A DNA stretch of 64,000 bases, from contig NZ_WTVG02000040.1 of the NCBI RefSeq assembly GCF_012910705.2, positions 1,178,001 to 1,242,000 on the forward strand, in the 5' to 3' direction. The notes under the pieces were generated by a model. That model was not told the origin of the DNA. It made no database searches and saw only the letters and a program-made list of their open reading frames with translations. Shown here piece by piece: positions 43,986 to 54,166 of this stretch. How positions within the stretch are numbered: position 1 is the first letter of the stretch; every line of letters begins with the position of its first letter. Origin of the DNA: Aromatoleum anaerobium. GTDB taxonomy: Bacteria > Pseudomonadota > Gammaproteobacteria > Burkholderiales > Rhodocyclaceae. The position numbers and the translations under genes are program-made.

Positions 43986-44177
43986 ATGGCCACCATAGTT
44001 ATCAGGGACTTGCCGGAAAACACGGCGCTCGACCGCGAGGCAATGCGGGCGATCAGCGGAGGCGCCCGCCTGGGCGGACGTTCGAGGGGCGGGCGCGCAG
44101 CACCCCGCGCAGCTTTTCGCCCCGCTGCGGTGGAACAGGCACCGCGCCGCGCCGTGCCGACCCTGCTGTTCCAATAG
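43986..44177 (+). CDS. Double-glycine leader peptide 5, arginine-rich
   Basis: 63 residues. Leader TIVIRDLPENTALDREAM then RAISGG keeps Leu -12, Met -7, Ile -4 and GG. The predicted mature peptide of 37 residues has eight Arg and one Glu (ARLGGRSRGGRAAPRAAF), so it is strongly basic, unlike peptides 1-4. No Cys. It precedes the PP2C gene by 78 bp. Confidence 0.75.
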   Translation: MATIVIRDLPENTALDREAMRAISGGARLGGRSRGGRAAPRAAFRPAAVEQAPRRAVPTLLFQ

Positions 44178-44255
44178 CGGCCGCAAGCGCCCGGCCCGCG
44201 AATCGACACCGGACCGACACGAATAGCCGGCGACCTGCCGGCGGCGAGACCCCTC

Positions 44256-45020
44256 GTGCCCCCTGCCGACCGGATCCGCTGGACCTCAGCGGCCCGCTGC
44301 CACGTGGGCCTGGTCCGCAATGTCAACGAGGACGCCTTCCTCGACCGCCCCGAGCGCGGCATGTGGGTTGTCGCCGACGGCATGGGCGGGCATGACGCGG
44401 GCGAGCTGGCGAGCCGCATGATCGTGTCGGCGATCGACGGTCTCGCGCCGTGCGCGGACCTGACGAGGTTCATCGCCGCGGCGCGACAACGCCTGCAGGC
44501 CGTCAATCGCCAGCTTCGCGCGGAAGCGGCCATGCGCGAAGTCCCGATCATCGGCAGCACCGTCGTCGTCATGCTCGGCTGGGGGCCGTTCTGCGCGTAC
44601 CTGTGGGCCGGCGACAGCCGCATCTACCTCTATCGCGCCGGCCGGCTGATGCTGCTGAGCCACGACCACAGCCACGCCGAGGAGCTCCGTGCGCGGGGCC
44701 TTGTCGACAGCGAAGCGCTCGCGTCCGCGCAGAACCTGGTCACGCGCGCGGTCGGCGCCCTCGACACGCTCGAACTCGACGAAGGCTCGATGCCGGTCGT
44801 CGACGGCGACATCTTCCTGCTGTGCAGCGACGGCCTGACGAATTACGCGAGCGAGCGGGACATCGCCAACGCGCTCGCTGCGGGCGACTGCCCGCAGGCG
44901 GCGGACACGCTGGTCGAGCTCGCGCTGAAAGGCGGCGGGCGCGACAACATCACCGCGGTGGTCGTGCGCGCCGAAGATTCCTGCAGCGCCGACATGACGA
45001 TGCTCAACCCCGCACTGTGA
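44256..45020 (+). CDS. PP2C-family Ser/Thr protein phosphatase
   Basis: 254 residues from a GTG start. Metal-binding motifs of bacterial Stp/PppA phosphatases: RNVNEDAFL, WVVADGMGGHDAGELAS, LLCSDGLTNYAS and GGGRDNITAVVV. No membrane segment. It should reverse phosphorylation by the kinase at 58306, with the FHA proteins as readers; that pairing is inferred from their common locus. It is convergent with the sigma-54 activator gene. Confidence 0.93.
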   Translation: MPPADRIRWTSAARCHVGLVRNVNEDAFLDRPERGMWVVADGMGGHDAGELASRMIVSAIDGLAPCADLTRFIAAARQRLQAVNRQLRAEAAMREVPIIGSTVVVMLGWGPFCAYLWAGDSRIYLYRAGRLMLLSHDHSHAEELRARGLVDSEALASAQNLVTRAVGALDTLELDEGSMPVVDGDIFLLCSDGLTNYASERDIANALAAGDCPQAADTLVELALKGGGRDNITAVVVRAEDSCSADMTMLNPAL

Positions 45021-45026
45021 CGGGGT

Positions 45027-45055
45027 GCGGGCAAGTAGTCGCTCAGGCTGCCCGC
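45027..45055. terminator. Hairpin between convergent phosphatase and activator genes
   Basis: Stem GCGGGCA / TGCCCGC (7 bp, 15-base loop) fills the 35-bp gap between the two convergent stops. There is no U-tract in either direction, so termination is plausible but not assured. Confidence 0.35.
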
Positions 45056-46375
45056 TCAGCGGCCCTCGTCGCCGCGGGACGGCGGGCGGTGGCGGAAGTC
45101 CTTCGAGCGGATGCCGTGTTTCTTCAGCAGCGTCTGCAGGTGTGAGCGGTTCATGTCGCAGCGCCGCGCCAGCTCCGCGACGGTGCCGCCGACCTGCTGC
45201 AGGCCCCGCTCGAGGAACAGCCTCTCGGCCTCATCGCTGGCGGCACGTTTTGCGTCGCTGAGCGATATCGCGGCTGCCGTCGCGGCCGACGCGTCGCTCG
45301 CAGCCGGCAGCGCGGCCGCCGCATTTGCCGGTGCCGACCGCGTCGCATCGGGGCGGATATCGGCAGGCAGATGCTGCAGGTCGGCGGTCTCCCCGGCCAG
45401 ACAGGAGACGCGGTAAATCATGTTGCGCAGCTCCCGTATGTTGCCGGGATAGGGATAGTCCAGCAGGAACTCCCGCAGCCGCGGCGTCATGCGGACCGGG
45501 CGGCGCTTGAGCGCTGCGGCGGCCTCGTCGCCGAAGAACGCGAACAGCAGCGGGATCTCGTCGCGGCGTTCGCGCAGCGGCGGCAGCGTCACGTGGATGA
45601 CGCCGAGGCGATAGAACAGGTCCTCGCGGAACCGGCCTTCTTCGCTCAGGCGGCGCAGGTTGCGGTTCGTCGCCGCGACGATGCGGGTGTCGACGGCGAT
45701 CGGCTCGTCGGAGCCGACGCGCTGGATCTCGTGCGATTCGAGCACCCGCAGCAGCTTCACTTGCCCGGACAGCGGCAATTCGCCGATCTCGTCGAGGAAG
45801 ATCGTGCCGGTGTGCGCGCTTTCGAACTTGCCCTTGCGATCGCTCACCGCGCCGGTGAACGCGCCCTTGCGGTGGCCGAAAAGCTCGGACTCCAGCAGGT
45901 TGTCGGGGATCGCGCCGCAGTTGACCGAGATGTAGGGCTTGTCGGAGCGCGAGCCGTTGGCGTGGATCACTTTCGCCATCAGCTCCTTGCCGGTGCCGCT
46001 TTCGCCGTCGATGAGGACCGGCAGGTCGGTCGGCGCCGCCTTCTCGGCGATTTCGAGCGCCTCCAGGAGCTGCGGGTTGTCGCCGAACGCGCCTTCGAAG
46101 ACGAAGCTGCGCTCGAGCAGCGCCCGCCGCCGCGCGCCCGGCGTACGCTCGACGCGCACGCTTTCGGCCGCGGCCGCCTCGACGAAGCGCTCCTTGTGCG
46201 ACAGCTGCATCACCTCGTCGCGCACCGCGTTGGCCTGCCGCAAGAGCTTCTCGATCTCGGGCCGCGCGAGCGTCGGCGCCCAGCGCAGCGTCGAGCGCAG
46301 GATCTCGATCTTCTCGAGCAGCCCGGCGTACGAAATCACCGCACTGCCGCGCAACCCCGGAGTCAGGATCTTCAT
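45056..46375 (-). CDS. Sigma-54-dependent transcriptional activator (no receiver domain)
   Basis: 439 residues starting at ATG 46375, overlapping the transporter stop by 4 bp. An N-terminal helical region of about 90 residues lacks a receiver, GAF or FHA signature; the AAA+ domain has Walker A GESGTGKE (124-131), the sigma-54 contact loop GAFTGA (171-176), Walker B GTIFLDEIGELP and the ATNRNLRRL arginine region; the C-terminus is a Fis-type helix-turn-helix (AELARRCDMNRSHLQTLLKK). It is the obvious activator of the sigma-54 promoters at 42360 and 57872. Being last in the minus operon suggests positive autoregulation. Confidence 0.93.
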   Translation of the reverse strand: MKILTPGLRGSAVISYAGLLEKIEILRSTLRWAPTLARPEIEKLLRQANAVRDEVMQLSHKERFVEAAAAESVRVERTPGARRRALLERSFVFEGAFGDNPQLLEALEIAEKAAPTDLPVLIDGESGTGKELMAKVIHANGSRSDKPYISVNCGAIPDNLLESELFGHRKGAFTGAVSDRKGKFESAHTGTIFLDEIGELPLSGQVKLLRVLESHEIQRVGSDEPIAVDTRIVAATNRNLRRLSEEGRFREDLFYRLGVIHVTLPPLRERRDEIPLLFAFFGDEAAAALKRRPVRMTPRLREFLLDYPYPGNIRELRNMIYRVSCLAGETADLQHLPADIRPDATRSAPANAAAALPAASDASAATAAAISLSDAKRAASDEAERLFLERGLQQVGGTVAELARRCDMNRSHLQTLLKKHGIRSKDFRHRPPSRGDEGR

Positions 46376-49300
46376 GCCGCCGCCAGCTGCTTCTGCACCA
46401 GTTGGTAATACATGCCGCGCCGCTCGACCAGCTCGTCGTGGCGCCCCTGCTCGACGATGGCCCCTTCGTACAGCACCAGGATCTTGTCGGCGCGCATGAT
46501 CGTCGACAGCCGGTGGGCGATGACGACCGCGGTGCGCCCGGCGAGGATGTCGTGCATGTTGTTGATGATGTTGCTCTCCGACTGCGTGTCGAGCGCGGAA
46601 GTCGCCTCGTCGAACACCAGGAGGCGCGGATCGTGGTACAGCGCGCGGGCGATGCACAGGCGCTGGATCTGGCCGCCGGACAGGCCCACGCCGCGCTCGC
46701 CGACGATCTGTTCAAAGCCCAGCGGCATCTTGCGGATGAACGCGTGGGCATCGGCCATGCGCGCGACCTCCTCGATGCGCCGCCGGTCCGGCGCCTCGTC
46801 GCCGCTGGCGATGTTCTCGGCGATCGTGCCGGAGAACAGCAGATTGCTCTGCATCACGTAGCCGACCTGCGCGCGGTAGTAGTCCTTGTCGATCGTCGCC
46901 ATGTCGTAGCCATCGACGACGATGCGCCCGTCGGTCGGCGGGTAGAAGCCGACGAGCAGCTTCGCCAGCGTCGTCTTGCCCGACCCGCTGCGGCCGACGA
47001 TCGCGACGAGCTCGCCGGGCTTGATCTCGAAGCTGATGTTCTCGAGCACGTACGCCGTCTCGTCGCCGCCGTAGCGGAAATACACGCCTTCGAGGGCGAT
47101 GTGCCCCTGCAGGTCCGGCAGCACGACGCGCGAGGCGACCTCTTCCGGGCGCTGCTCCGGCTCCATGTCGAGCACGTCGCCGAGGCGCTCCATCGCGACC
47201 CCGGCGTCATTGACCTGGCTCCACAGCGCGACCAGCCCCATCAGCGGCGCGAGCACGCTGCCCATCAGGGCGTTGAACGCGATGAGCTGCCCGATCGTGA
47301 GCTGGTGCGCCAACACCTGCGACGCGCCGACCCACAGGATCGCGATCGTCGTCGCGGCGTTGAGCACCTGGCTGGCGATGCCGACCAGCACGTTGAAGCG
47401 CTGCGCGCGGTATTGCACCTCGAGCGCCTTCGCGTATTTCTTCTCCCATTTCAGGCGCACCGGGCGCTCGATGCCCATGCCCTTGACCGTCTCGACGCCG
47501 CCGAGCGCTTCCATCAGGAAGGCTTTGGCGTCGGTCGAGGTGGTGAACACTTCGCGCGCGTAGTTCTTGATCTTCGGCGTCACGAGCACCGTCAGCGCCA
47601 TGATCGGGATGACGAACGCGAGCAGCAGGAGCGTCATCTTGACGTTGTAGAGGAACAGGATCGTGAAGTAGATGAACACCATCAGCAGGTTGAGCACCGT
47701 CGTGACCGTCGATTCGGTCAAAAACGCGCGGATCGTCTGGTTTTCCTGGAAGCGCGCGAAGATGTCGCCGGTCTTGCGCTTGGCGAAGAACGAGAACGGC
47801 AGCGACAGCGTGTGCTTGAAGAACTGCGACATCATCGCGAAGTCCATGTTGCGCACCATGAAGTTCGCGAGAAACGCCCGAATGCCCGACATCAGCAGCG
47901 TGAAGAGATTGGTGATGACGAGTCCGGCGATCAGGAGGTGCAGCAGGCTGACGTTCTCGTGCACGATCACGCCGTCGAGGATGTTCTGGATGATCAGCGG
48001 CGGCACGATGCCCAGCACCTGGATGACGAAAGTCGCCATGACGAGGTGCGCGAGGATCTTCTTGTACGGCCGCAGGTACGAAACAAATCGCAGCCACGGC
48101 GAGCGCGACACCGTCAGCTGCGCGAGATTCTGCCCCGGCGTGAACAGCAGGCAGGTGCCGCTCCAGCCGCGCTCGAACTCTTCGATGGCGATCTTCCTGA
48201 AGCCGACGGCCGGATCGGCGACCCACACCTGCCGCTTCGAGACGCCATACACGACGATGTAGTGGTAGCCCTCCCAATGCACGATGAACGGCAGCTCGAA
48301 GCCGAGCAGCGCATCGAACGTGCACTGCACGCCGCGCGTCGTGAAGCCGAGCGCTTCGCCGGCGCGCGCGAGGCTGTCGAGCGTCGCGCCCTGCGTCGTC
48401 ACGTTCGCGAGCTCGCGCAGCTTGCCGAGCGTCATCGGGATGTCGTAGTGGCGGCAGATCATCGCCAGGCACGCCGCGCCGCAGTCCATTTCCTCGGCCT
48501 GCTCGACGAGCGGGAAGCGCCGGATCAGCCGCTCGCCGAGCTCCGGCTTCGACTGCAGGTCGAGCATGACGCGCAGGTTGCGCCGTTCGGCGAGCTTTTT
48601 CTGCCGCTGCAGCTCGCGTTCGACGAAGCGGATGCGCTCGTCGAGCACCTCGCGCAGCTTCGGATTGCGCTCGAGGATCTGGTGGACGGATTTCTCCGGG
48701 ATCACCAGCAGCGTCGTGTCGACGGTCGCGACGACCGAGGCCGGCTGTTCCTGGCGCATCAGGCACGCTTTCTCGCCGAAGATCTCGCCGTGGCCGAGCG
48801 TCGCGAGCGGGTACTCGGTGCCCTGCTCGCTGCGCACGACGCGCACTTCGCCCTGGCGGACCACGTACAGGCGGCGGTCGTCGCGCGCATCCTGCTTGAG
48901 GATCTCCCGGCCGGCCGCAACGCGCTTGACGCCGACGCTGCGCACCAGCTCCTCGAGTTCGGCCTTATCGACCTTGCCGCGCAGATCGAACAGCCGCGCG
49001 ACGACGCCGCCGGCCGAGCCGATCGCGACATAGCTGGTGACGAACGCCTGCGCCGCCGGGTTCTTCGCGAGGACCGGCTCGAACGCCTGGCGCGGGATCA
49101 GCAGCAGCTCGGTCTTCGTCGACGCGCGCGCCGAGAATTCGTGCCGGTACTCGCGCAGCATCGCCATCTCGGCGACGGTCTCGCGCGCCTTGCGCACGCC
49201 GAGGCTGATTTCCTTGCCGTGCTCGTCGGCGAACACCCGCACGGAGCCTGCGCGGATCACGAACACGCCGTCGGCAGGCTCGCCGGCGTTGCACACGGTT

Positions 49301-49437
49301 TCGCCGAACGCGAGGAAACGCGGCTGGGCCTGCCCGGCGAGGTGATCGAGTTCGTCGCGCGTGAACGGCGACAGCAGCTCCACCGACGACAGGAAGTCGG
49401 CGAGGGAATCGAGTTTCGGTGGGGCGTCGGTGGACAT
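46372..49437 (-). CDS. C39-peptidase ABC exporter with two cyclic-nucleotide-binding-like domains
   Basis: 1021 residues from ATG 49437 (GAGGTG site; a GTG two codons earlier is possible). Order: two cNMP-like domains (about 15-140 and 150-275), peptidase C39 (about 305-440) with Gln313, catalytic Cys319 in MDCGAACLAMI, His392 in YHYIVVYG and Asp408 in VADPAVG, six membrane helices, and the ATPase with Walker A VGRSGSGKTTL (about 810), LSGGQIQRL (about 922) and LLVFDEATSALD. All catalytic residues are present, so it should cut GG leaders and export the mature peptides. HetC and PteB of cyanobacteria have comparable layouts. Confidence 0.95.
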   Translation of the reverse strand: MSTDAPPKLDSLADFLSSVELLSPFTRDELDHLAGQAQPRFLAFGETVCNAGEPADGVFVIRAGSVRVFADEHGKEISLGVRKARETVAEMAMLREYRHEFSARASTKTELLLIPRQAFEPVLAKNPAAQAFVTSYVAIGSAGGVVARLFDLRGKVDKAELEELVRSVGVKRVAAGREILKQDARDDRRLYVVRQGEVRVVRSEQGTEYPLATLGHGEIFGEKACLMRQEQPASVVATVDTTLLVIPEKSVHQILERNPKLREVLDERIRFVERELQRQKKLAERRNLRVMLDLQSKPELGERLIRRFPLVEQAEEMDCGAACLAMICRHYDIPMTLGKLRELANVTTQGATLDSLARAGEALGFTTRGVQCTFDALLGFELPFIVHWEGYHYIVVYGVSKRQVWVADPAVGFRKIAIEEFERGWSGTCLLFTPGQNLAQLTVSRSPWLRFVSYLRPYKKILAHLVMATFVIQVLGIVPPLIIQNILDGVIVHENVSLLHLLIAGLVITNLFTLLMSGIRAFLANFMVRNMDFAMMSQFFKHTLSLPFSFFAKRKTGDIFARFQENQTIRAFLTESTVTTVLNLLMVFIYFTILFLYNVKMTLLLLAFVIPIMALTVLVTPKIKNYAREVFTTSTDAKAFLMEALGGVETVKGMGIERPVRLKWEKKYAKALEVQYRAQRFNVLVGIASQVLNAATTIAILWVGASQVLAHQLTIGQLIAFNALMGSVLAPLMGLVALWSQVNDAGVAMERLGDVLDMEPEQRPEEVASRVVLPDLQGHIALEGVYFRYGGDETAYVLENISFEIKPGELVAIVGRSGSGKTTLAKLLVGFYPPTDGRIVVDGYDMATIDKDYYRAQVGYVMQSNLLFSGTIAENIASGDEAPDRRRIEEVARMADAHAFIRKMPLGFEQIVGERGVGLSGGQIQRLCIARALYHDPRLLVFDEATSALDTQSESNIINNMHDILAGRTAVVIAHRLSTIMRADKILVLYEGAIVEQGRHDELVERRGMYYQLVQKQLAAA

Positions 49438-49451
49438 GATCACCTCGGGGG

Positions 49452-50204
49452 CTAGCGCATTTCGATGATGTGTTCCTGCGCCCGCGCCGCGAGCCAGCCT
49501 TCGCGCAGCAGGCGCCGCACTTCGGCCGCGGTCTCTTCGTCGAGCCGCGCCGGGTTCTTCGCGTTCACGAGGAAGATCTCGTGGAACGCGCCGTCGGGCG
49601 CGGCGAACGGTCCGAGCAGGTCGCCGGGCGCGGCGTTGAACACCTTGGCCTCGATTTCGGTCTTGAGCGAACCACGCATCACCTTGCCGATGAAGCCGCC
49701 GTCGTCGCGCGTGTCGGCGGTCGAGTGCTCGCGCGCGAGCTCGGCGAAGCTGTCGGGATCCTCGGCGAGCAGCGACATCATCTCTTTCGCCTGGCCCTCG
49801 GTTTCGAGCACGATGTGGCTGACCTCGATGCTGTCGAACTTCGGCGAGTTGAGCTGGAAGTATTCTTCGACCGCCTGGTCGCTGCAGACGCGCTGCATCA
49901 TCTTTTCCTGGTACAGGCTGTCGGTGATGAACGCCTCGAACTCGTCGAGGCTCACGCCGCGCGCGTCGAGGTAGTGGTTCATGTCGGCCGCCCGGTGCAG
50001 CCCCAGCACGCGGCGGAACTGGTCGGCACGCTCCTGGATCTCGTCGGCCGACACCGCGACGCCCTGCTTCTTCGCCGCATGGACGGTGAGCCGGTCGCGG
50101 ATGATCTCCTCGATGAGGCTGTCGAAGCGCCCGGTGAGCTTCAGGATGCGGACGAATTCCCCGGTGCCGATGGATTCGTCGTCGATTCGCACTATCGCGG
50201 TCAT
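49452..50204 (-). CDS. Parvulin/SurA-like peptidyl-prolyl isomerase
   Basis: 250 residues: a SurA-like N-terminal helical part (RDRLTVHAAKKQGVAVSADE, LYQEKMMQRVCSDQAVEEYF) followed by a rotamase domain (EVSHIVLETEGQAKEMMSLL, FAELAREHSTADTRDDGGFI). No signal peptide is visible, so it probably acts in the cytoplasm on the exporter or its substrates. PPIases of this type sit beside C39-cNMP exporters in cyanobacteria too. Fifteen bp upstream of the exporter gene. Confidence 0.9.
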   Translation of the reverse strand: MTAIVRIDDESIGTGEFVRILKLTGRFDSLIEEIIRDRLTVHAAKKQGVAVSADEIQERADQFRRVLGLHRAADMNHYLDARGVSLDEFEAFITDSLYQEKMMQRVCSDQAVEEYFQLNSPKFDSIEVSHIVLETEGQAKEMMSLLAEDPDSFAELAREHSTADTRDDGGFIGKVMRGSLKTEIEAKVFNAAPGDLLGPFAAPDGAFHEIFLVNAKNPARLDEETAAEVRRLLREGWLAARAQEHIIEMR

Positions 50205-50238
50205 CTGGTGTGCTCCTTGTATAAGCGCGGGGATCGGG

Positions 50239-51612
50239 TCAGCCGCTGATCTGGCGGAACGGATCGAGCGCGAGGTCGATCAGGCGGCGCTCGCGGACGA
50301 CGATCTCCGCGGTCGCCGTCATCCCGTAGCGCACCGGATAGCGCGTGTCGGCGACTTCGTAGTGATCGCGCGAGAGCGTCACGTGGCCTTCGTAGACCGG
50401 CTCCTTGCTCTGCGCGGCGGGCGAAGTCGCCGGCGAGATGAACTCGAGCCGGCCGTCGATGAGGCCGTAGCGCTGGTACGGGAACGCGTTGAACTTGAGC
50501 TTCACCGGCTGACCTTCGCGCAGGAATGCGCGGTCGCGCTCGGCGATGTCCATCTTCAGCACCGCGCGCGCGTCCTTCGGCGCGATGCCGCCGAGCGGCG
50601 TGTTCGCCTGGATCTTGTCGCCGGGCTGCGTCGAGGCGACGTCGGTGATGACGCCCGACACCGGCGCGAGGATCAGCAGGAAGTTGTCCTTGTCGATGTT
50701 CTCGAAGCGGATCCGTTCGGCCGCGTTCGCCGCGAGGCGCGCGGTCTGCAGCTGCAGCCGCAGCTTGTCCTCTTCGTTCGCGATTTCGCGCGCCGCCGCG
50801 TCGTACTGGATGCGCAGCCGCGTCAGCTCCTGGTCGCCGCTTTCGAGCTCGACCGTCGCCCGCGCGGTTTCCTGGCTCAGCCGGAAGTCCAGTTCGCCGA
50901 GCCGCGACTGCGCGACGCGCAGCGCATTTTCCGCCGCCAGATACGCGCTCTTCTTCGCTTCGACCTGCAGCTCCGACACCCCGCCGCCGCCGGGCAGCGC
51001 CAACAGCCGCTGGAAGCGGTCGAGCTCCAGCCGAGTGCTGTCGCGCATGCGCCGCGCGTTGTCGAGCTCACTGCGCGCCTGCTGCAGCTGCGCGCGCTGG
51101 GCTTCGGCGAGCTTCGTCGTGCCTTCCGCGGTGCGCCGCTCGTGCAGCTGCAGCGCCGCTTCGATCTGCTGCTTCAAGGCCGCGACCTTGCGTTCGAACA
51201 GCGCTTTGCGTTCGGGAAACTGCTTCCATTCCCGCTCGGCGTCCTCGAGCTTCAACTGCGCCTCGAGTGCGTGCGTCGCCGCCTCGACTGCTCCGCGTGC
51301 GTTGAGCCGGGCGAGGACGTCGCCCTGCGACACCGGCTGCCCCGCTTCCATGTAGATGTCGGCGAGCTCGCCGTCGATCGGCGCATAGACGCGCCGGACG
51401 TCCGATTCGGGCGCGAGCACGCCGTGCGCGGTGACGATCACGTCGGCGCGCCCGACGAACGACCAGACCAGCGCGGACAGCACCAGCCCGAGGACGGCGG
51501 CGACGAGGGCGAGGCCAAAGCGCGACGGCTCGGCGATCAGGATCGCGATCCCTTCGGCGCTGTGATCCTCGAGGGCCTCGGTCAGCGGCTTAAGGTGATT
51601 TTCGCTCTTCAT
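50239..51612 (-). CDS. HlyD-family membrane fusion protein
   Basis: 457 residues: cytoplasmic N-terminus, one membrane helix ([21 protein letters not shown]), lipoyl half ([20 protein letters not shown]), long coiled coils (about 110-290), second lipoyl half ([19 protein letters not shown]) and a barrel with [18 protein letters not shown]. This is the type I secretion adaptor linking the ABC exporter to the outer membrane protein at 54167. Overlaps the FHA gene by 23 bp. Confidence 0.94.
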   Translation of the reverse strand: MKSENHLKPLTEALEDHSAEGIAILIAEPSRFGLALVAAVLGLVLSALVWSFVGRADVIVTAHGVLAPESDVRRVYAPIDGELADIYMEAGQPVSQGDVLARLNARGAVEAATHALEAQLKLEDAEREWKQFPERKALFERKVAALKQQIEAALQLHERRTAEGTTKLAEAQRAQLQQARSELDNARRMRDSTRLELDRFQRLLALPGGGGVSELQVEAKKSAYLAAENALRVAQSRLGELDFRLSQETARATVELESGDQELTRLRIQYDAAAREIANEEDKLRLQLQTARLAANAAERIRFENIDKDNFLLILAPVSGVITDVASTQPGDKIQANTPLGGIAPKDARAVLKMDIAERDRAFLREGQPVKLKFNAFPYQRYGLIDGRLEFISPATSPAAQSKEPVYEGHVTLSRDHYEVADTRYPVRYGMTATAEIVVRERRLIDLALDPFRQISG

Positions 51613-54085
51613 CGCTCTGCCCTCCGATCAGCGCCAGCTTGGCCTTGAGCAGCCCCGGCTCCAGCACCCTGTGAAGCTCCTGCAGCGACTGCCGCTGCAG
51701 CTCGGCTTCCGCGTCGATCTCGGCCTGGACCGCGACTGCTTGCTCGCCCATCTGCGTTTTCAGCATCTTGTGGATCCGCGCGCCCTGTCGCGCCGCGGAC
51801 TGCGCCTCGGCGAGCAGCCGGGCCTGCGAGCGGAACGTGCCGGAGATGCCCGATTCGAGCCGCTGCTCGCCGCCGATCCCGCCGGCGCTGCGGTACTGGC
51901 GCCACTGCGCCGCGGCGCGGGCCAGCAGGCCGTTGGCGTGCGCGAGCGCCTGGTCCCGGTAGGCGGCGACGTCGGCCCCGGTCGCGCGGATGAAATAGGC
52001 GTCCTCGCTCTCATCGAGCGAGGCGTGAAATGCCAGCAGCCGCTCGTCGTAGCCCTTGCCGCCGCGCGCCTGCTGCAGTGCGCCGAACTGCTGCAGCACG
52101 GTCTTCTTGCGCGCGAGCTCGGCTGCGGCGACCTCCGCCCACGGCCCCGCGGAAATCTGCTGCAGGCCGGCAAGCGCCTCTTCGCCCCGGCCTTCGCGCC
52201 ACGCGCGGGCGGCCGCCTGGTGCTGGCGCACGACCTCCCCGGAAGGCAGGCGCGTCTCGCCGAGCCTGGCGAAATGCTGGCGGAAAGGCGGCGTCGAAAA
52301 ATGCAGTTTCTCGAGCAGCGCGATCAGCGGCTCGAGGCGGCGCGCCTGCAGCGCCCGGTCGAGCTCGACGAACTGGCGCAGATCCTCGCGCACGGCGTCG
52401 AGGCCGGCGAGCCGCGGGTACTTCCCGGCGTAGTCGTTCAACAACGCGTCGAGCGTCTCGGCGCGGCCGGCGTCAAGTTCGGCCGCGATGCCCGCATTGA
52501 GCCGCTCGATCGCAGCGAGATACACCGACTCGTCGCTTTCGAGCCGGCGCAGATGGGTCAGCACTTCGGCATGGACGTCCCTGAACTCGGGCACGTGCGC
52601 CGCGACGCGGGCGAGCGCGCGCTGGCGGGCGCGGGTATCGGCGTGCCAGCGCTGCAGCAGCGTGCCGATGCGCTCCTCGTCAGCGTAGATGCGGATCGGC
52701 GCGTCCACGCCACCGCGCTCGACGACGAACCGCTCGAGCTCGCCGACCCACTCGAGCTCGGCGAGCAGCGGCTGCGCGTCGGCGTTGTGCGCGGCCTGCG
52801 CCTTCATGTCGGCGACGAGCGCCGCGGCGCGGTCGAACGCGCGCACCTGCAGGTTCCCGACCCACTCGGGGAGCTTCGCCTTCAGCAGCGCCTCGGTGCC
52901 GAGCGCCTGCAGCGCCCCATCGTCCGGATCGCTCGCGAGATACGCGTCGGCGACCGCTGCGGCGCGCGCAAAGTCGCCTGCGGCGACGAGGCGCCCGAGC
53001 TCGCGTTCCGCACTTCCGGCGCGGTAGAAGCCGAACGCGACCGCGACGAGCAGCGCGACGAGGGGAATGCCCCAGCGCAGCATCCGTTTCACCGTCCCTC
53101 GGTCGCCGCCGGCGAAAGCCTTGCCCAGTTCGCGCACGAAGAGCAGGGTCCGGCTGCGCTCCCGCCGCGCCAGCGGCACCGGGCTGCCGGCTTGCGCCGT
53201 CTCGTCATTGACTTCGTCCGGCTGCGGCGGCGGGGAAATGCAGAAGATGTCGAGGAACGAGTCGGGCGCCGCGATGAACATCGTCCTGTCCGGGTTGCCC
53301 GGATCGTCTTCTGCAGCCGCAGCGGCAGGGGTGAATCCGGTCACCGTCGGCTCGGTCTCGGTCTCGGCTTCGTGTTGCAGGCTCACGCGGTACACGAAGT
53401 GATCGCCGCCGAACGCGACGACGTCGCCGTCGTGCAGTTCCACGGCGTGCTCGTCGAGACGCGTGCCGCCGACGAAGGTCCCGTTCGTGCTGCCCAGATC
53501 CTCGATGAACGGCGCGCCGCCTTTCAGGAAGATGTGCGCATGGCGACGCGAAATGTAATTGACCTGATGCGGGTACGCGCTCTTGTAGCGCGCGATGATG
53601 TCGTCGATCTTGCTGATCAGGAACGGGAAGGAGGCAATGACGACCGGTTCGAGCAGCAGGTCGTCGCGCTCGGGGGTCAGCGTCAGGCTCAGGAGCGTCC
53701 CGGCCCGCTGCACTTTCTTCGCCCGCGCCACGAGCCGGACGCGATACGACAGCACGCCGCCGAAGCAGACTTCGTCACCGTCGCGCAGCGCGGAAGGTTT
53801 CTCGCCGACGGCGACACCATTGACGCTCGTGCCGTTCTTGCTGCCGAGGTCGGCGACGTACAGCTCGCGCCCCTCCCAGAACACCCGCGCGTGGCGGCGC
53901 GACAGCTCGGCGACGATCTCCTTATCGTACGTCGCGAACGGCGGCTCGTTGCGCCCGATCGCGAACAGCGACTCCTCGATCAGGATGTCGCCCAGTTCCG
54001 GGCGCGACACCGCCTGCAGGAGCACGTTGCGCTCCTGTCCGGCAACGGTCGGCGTCACGGCGACGAACGCCCCCGCGTCACTCAT
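51590..54085 (-). CDS. Double-FHA-domain inner membrane protein
   Basis: 831 residues. Two FHA domains with the phosphothreonine-binding signature: first about 30-115 ([30 protein letters not shown]), second about 150-240 ([21 protein letters not shown]). A Pro/Glu-rich linker, one membrane helix near residue 345 ([17 protein letters not shown]) and about 470 residues of mostly helical, Ala/Arg/Glu-rich sequence, presumably periplasmic. FHA domains should read Thr-phosphorylated partners made by the kinase at 58306. Located between adaptor and outer membrane genes, it may gate the secretion apparatus. Confidence 0.9.
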   Translation of the reverse strand: MSDAGAFVAVTPTVAGQERNVLLQAVSRPELGDILIEESLFAIGRNEPPFATYDKEIVAELSRRHARVFWEGRELYVADLGSKNGTSVNGVAVGEKPSALRDGDEVCFGGVLSYRVRLVARAKKVQRAGTLLSLTLTPERDDLLLEPVVIASFPFLISKIDDIIARYKSAYPHQVNYISRRHAHIFLKGGAPFIEDLGSTNGTFVGGTRLDEHAVELHDGDVVAFGGDHFVYRVSLQHEAETETEPTVTGFTPAAAAAEDDPGNPDRTMFIAAPDSFLDIFCISPPPQPDEVNDETAQAGSPVPLARRERSRTLLFVRELGKAFAGGDRGTVKRMLRWGIPLVALLVAVAFGFYRAGSAERELGRLVAAGDFARAAAVADAYLASDPDDGALQALGTEALLKAKLPEWVGNLQVRAFDRAAALVADMKAQAAHNADAQPLLAELEWVGELERFVVERGGVDAPIRIYADEERIGTLLQRWHADTRARQRALARVAAHVPEFRDVHAEVLTHLRRLESDESVYLAAIERLNAGIAAELDAGRAETLDALLNDYAGKYPRLAGLDAVREDLRQFVELDRALQARRLEPLIALLEKLHFSTPPFRQHFARLGETRLPSGEVVRQHQAAARAWREGRGEEALAGLQQISAGPWAEVAAAELARKKTVLQQFGALQQARGGKGYDERLLAFHASLDESEDAYFIRATGADVAAYRDQALAHANGLLARAAAQWRQYRSAGGIGGEQRLESGISGTFRSQARLLAEAQSAARQGARIHKMLKTQMGEQAVAVQAEIDAEAELQRQSLQELHRVLEPGLLKAKLALIGGQSDEERKSP

Positions 54086-54166
54086 GCGACAAAACGAACG
54101 TCATTAACAGGCCTCTTTCGCATAGCTGATCTGCGTTTCCCCATGGGCACTTCCTCATCTGCGCGC

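Noticed and set aside
46402-49455. A 1017-codon plus-strand frame opposite the ABC exporter, with similar long frames at 51671-55579, 37713-40445 and 27155-29080
   Set aside because: Each is the mirror of a real gene with clear motifs; residues are Arg/His/Asp-rich without domains. Long antisense frames are expected at this GC content.
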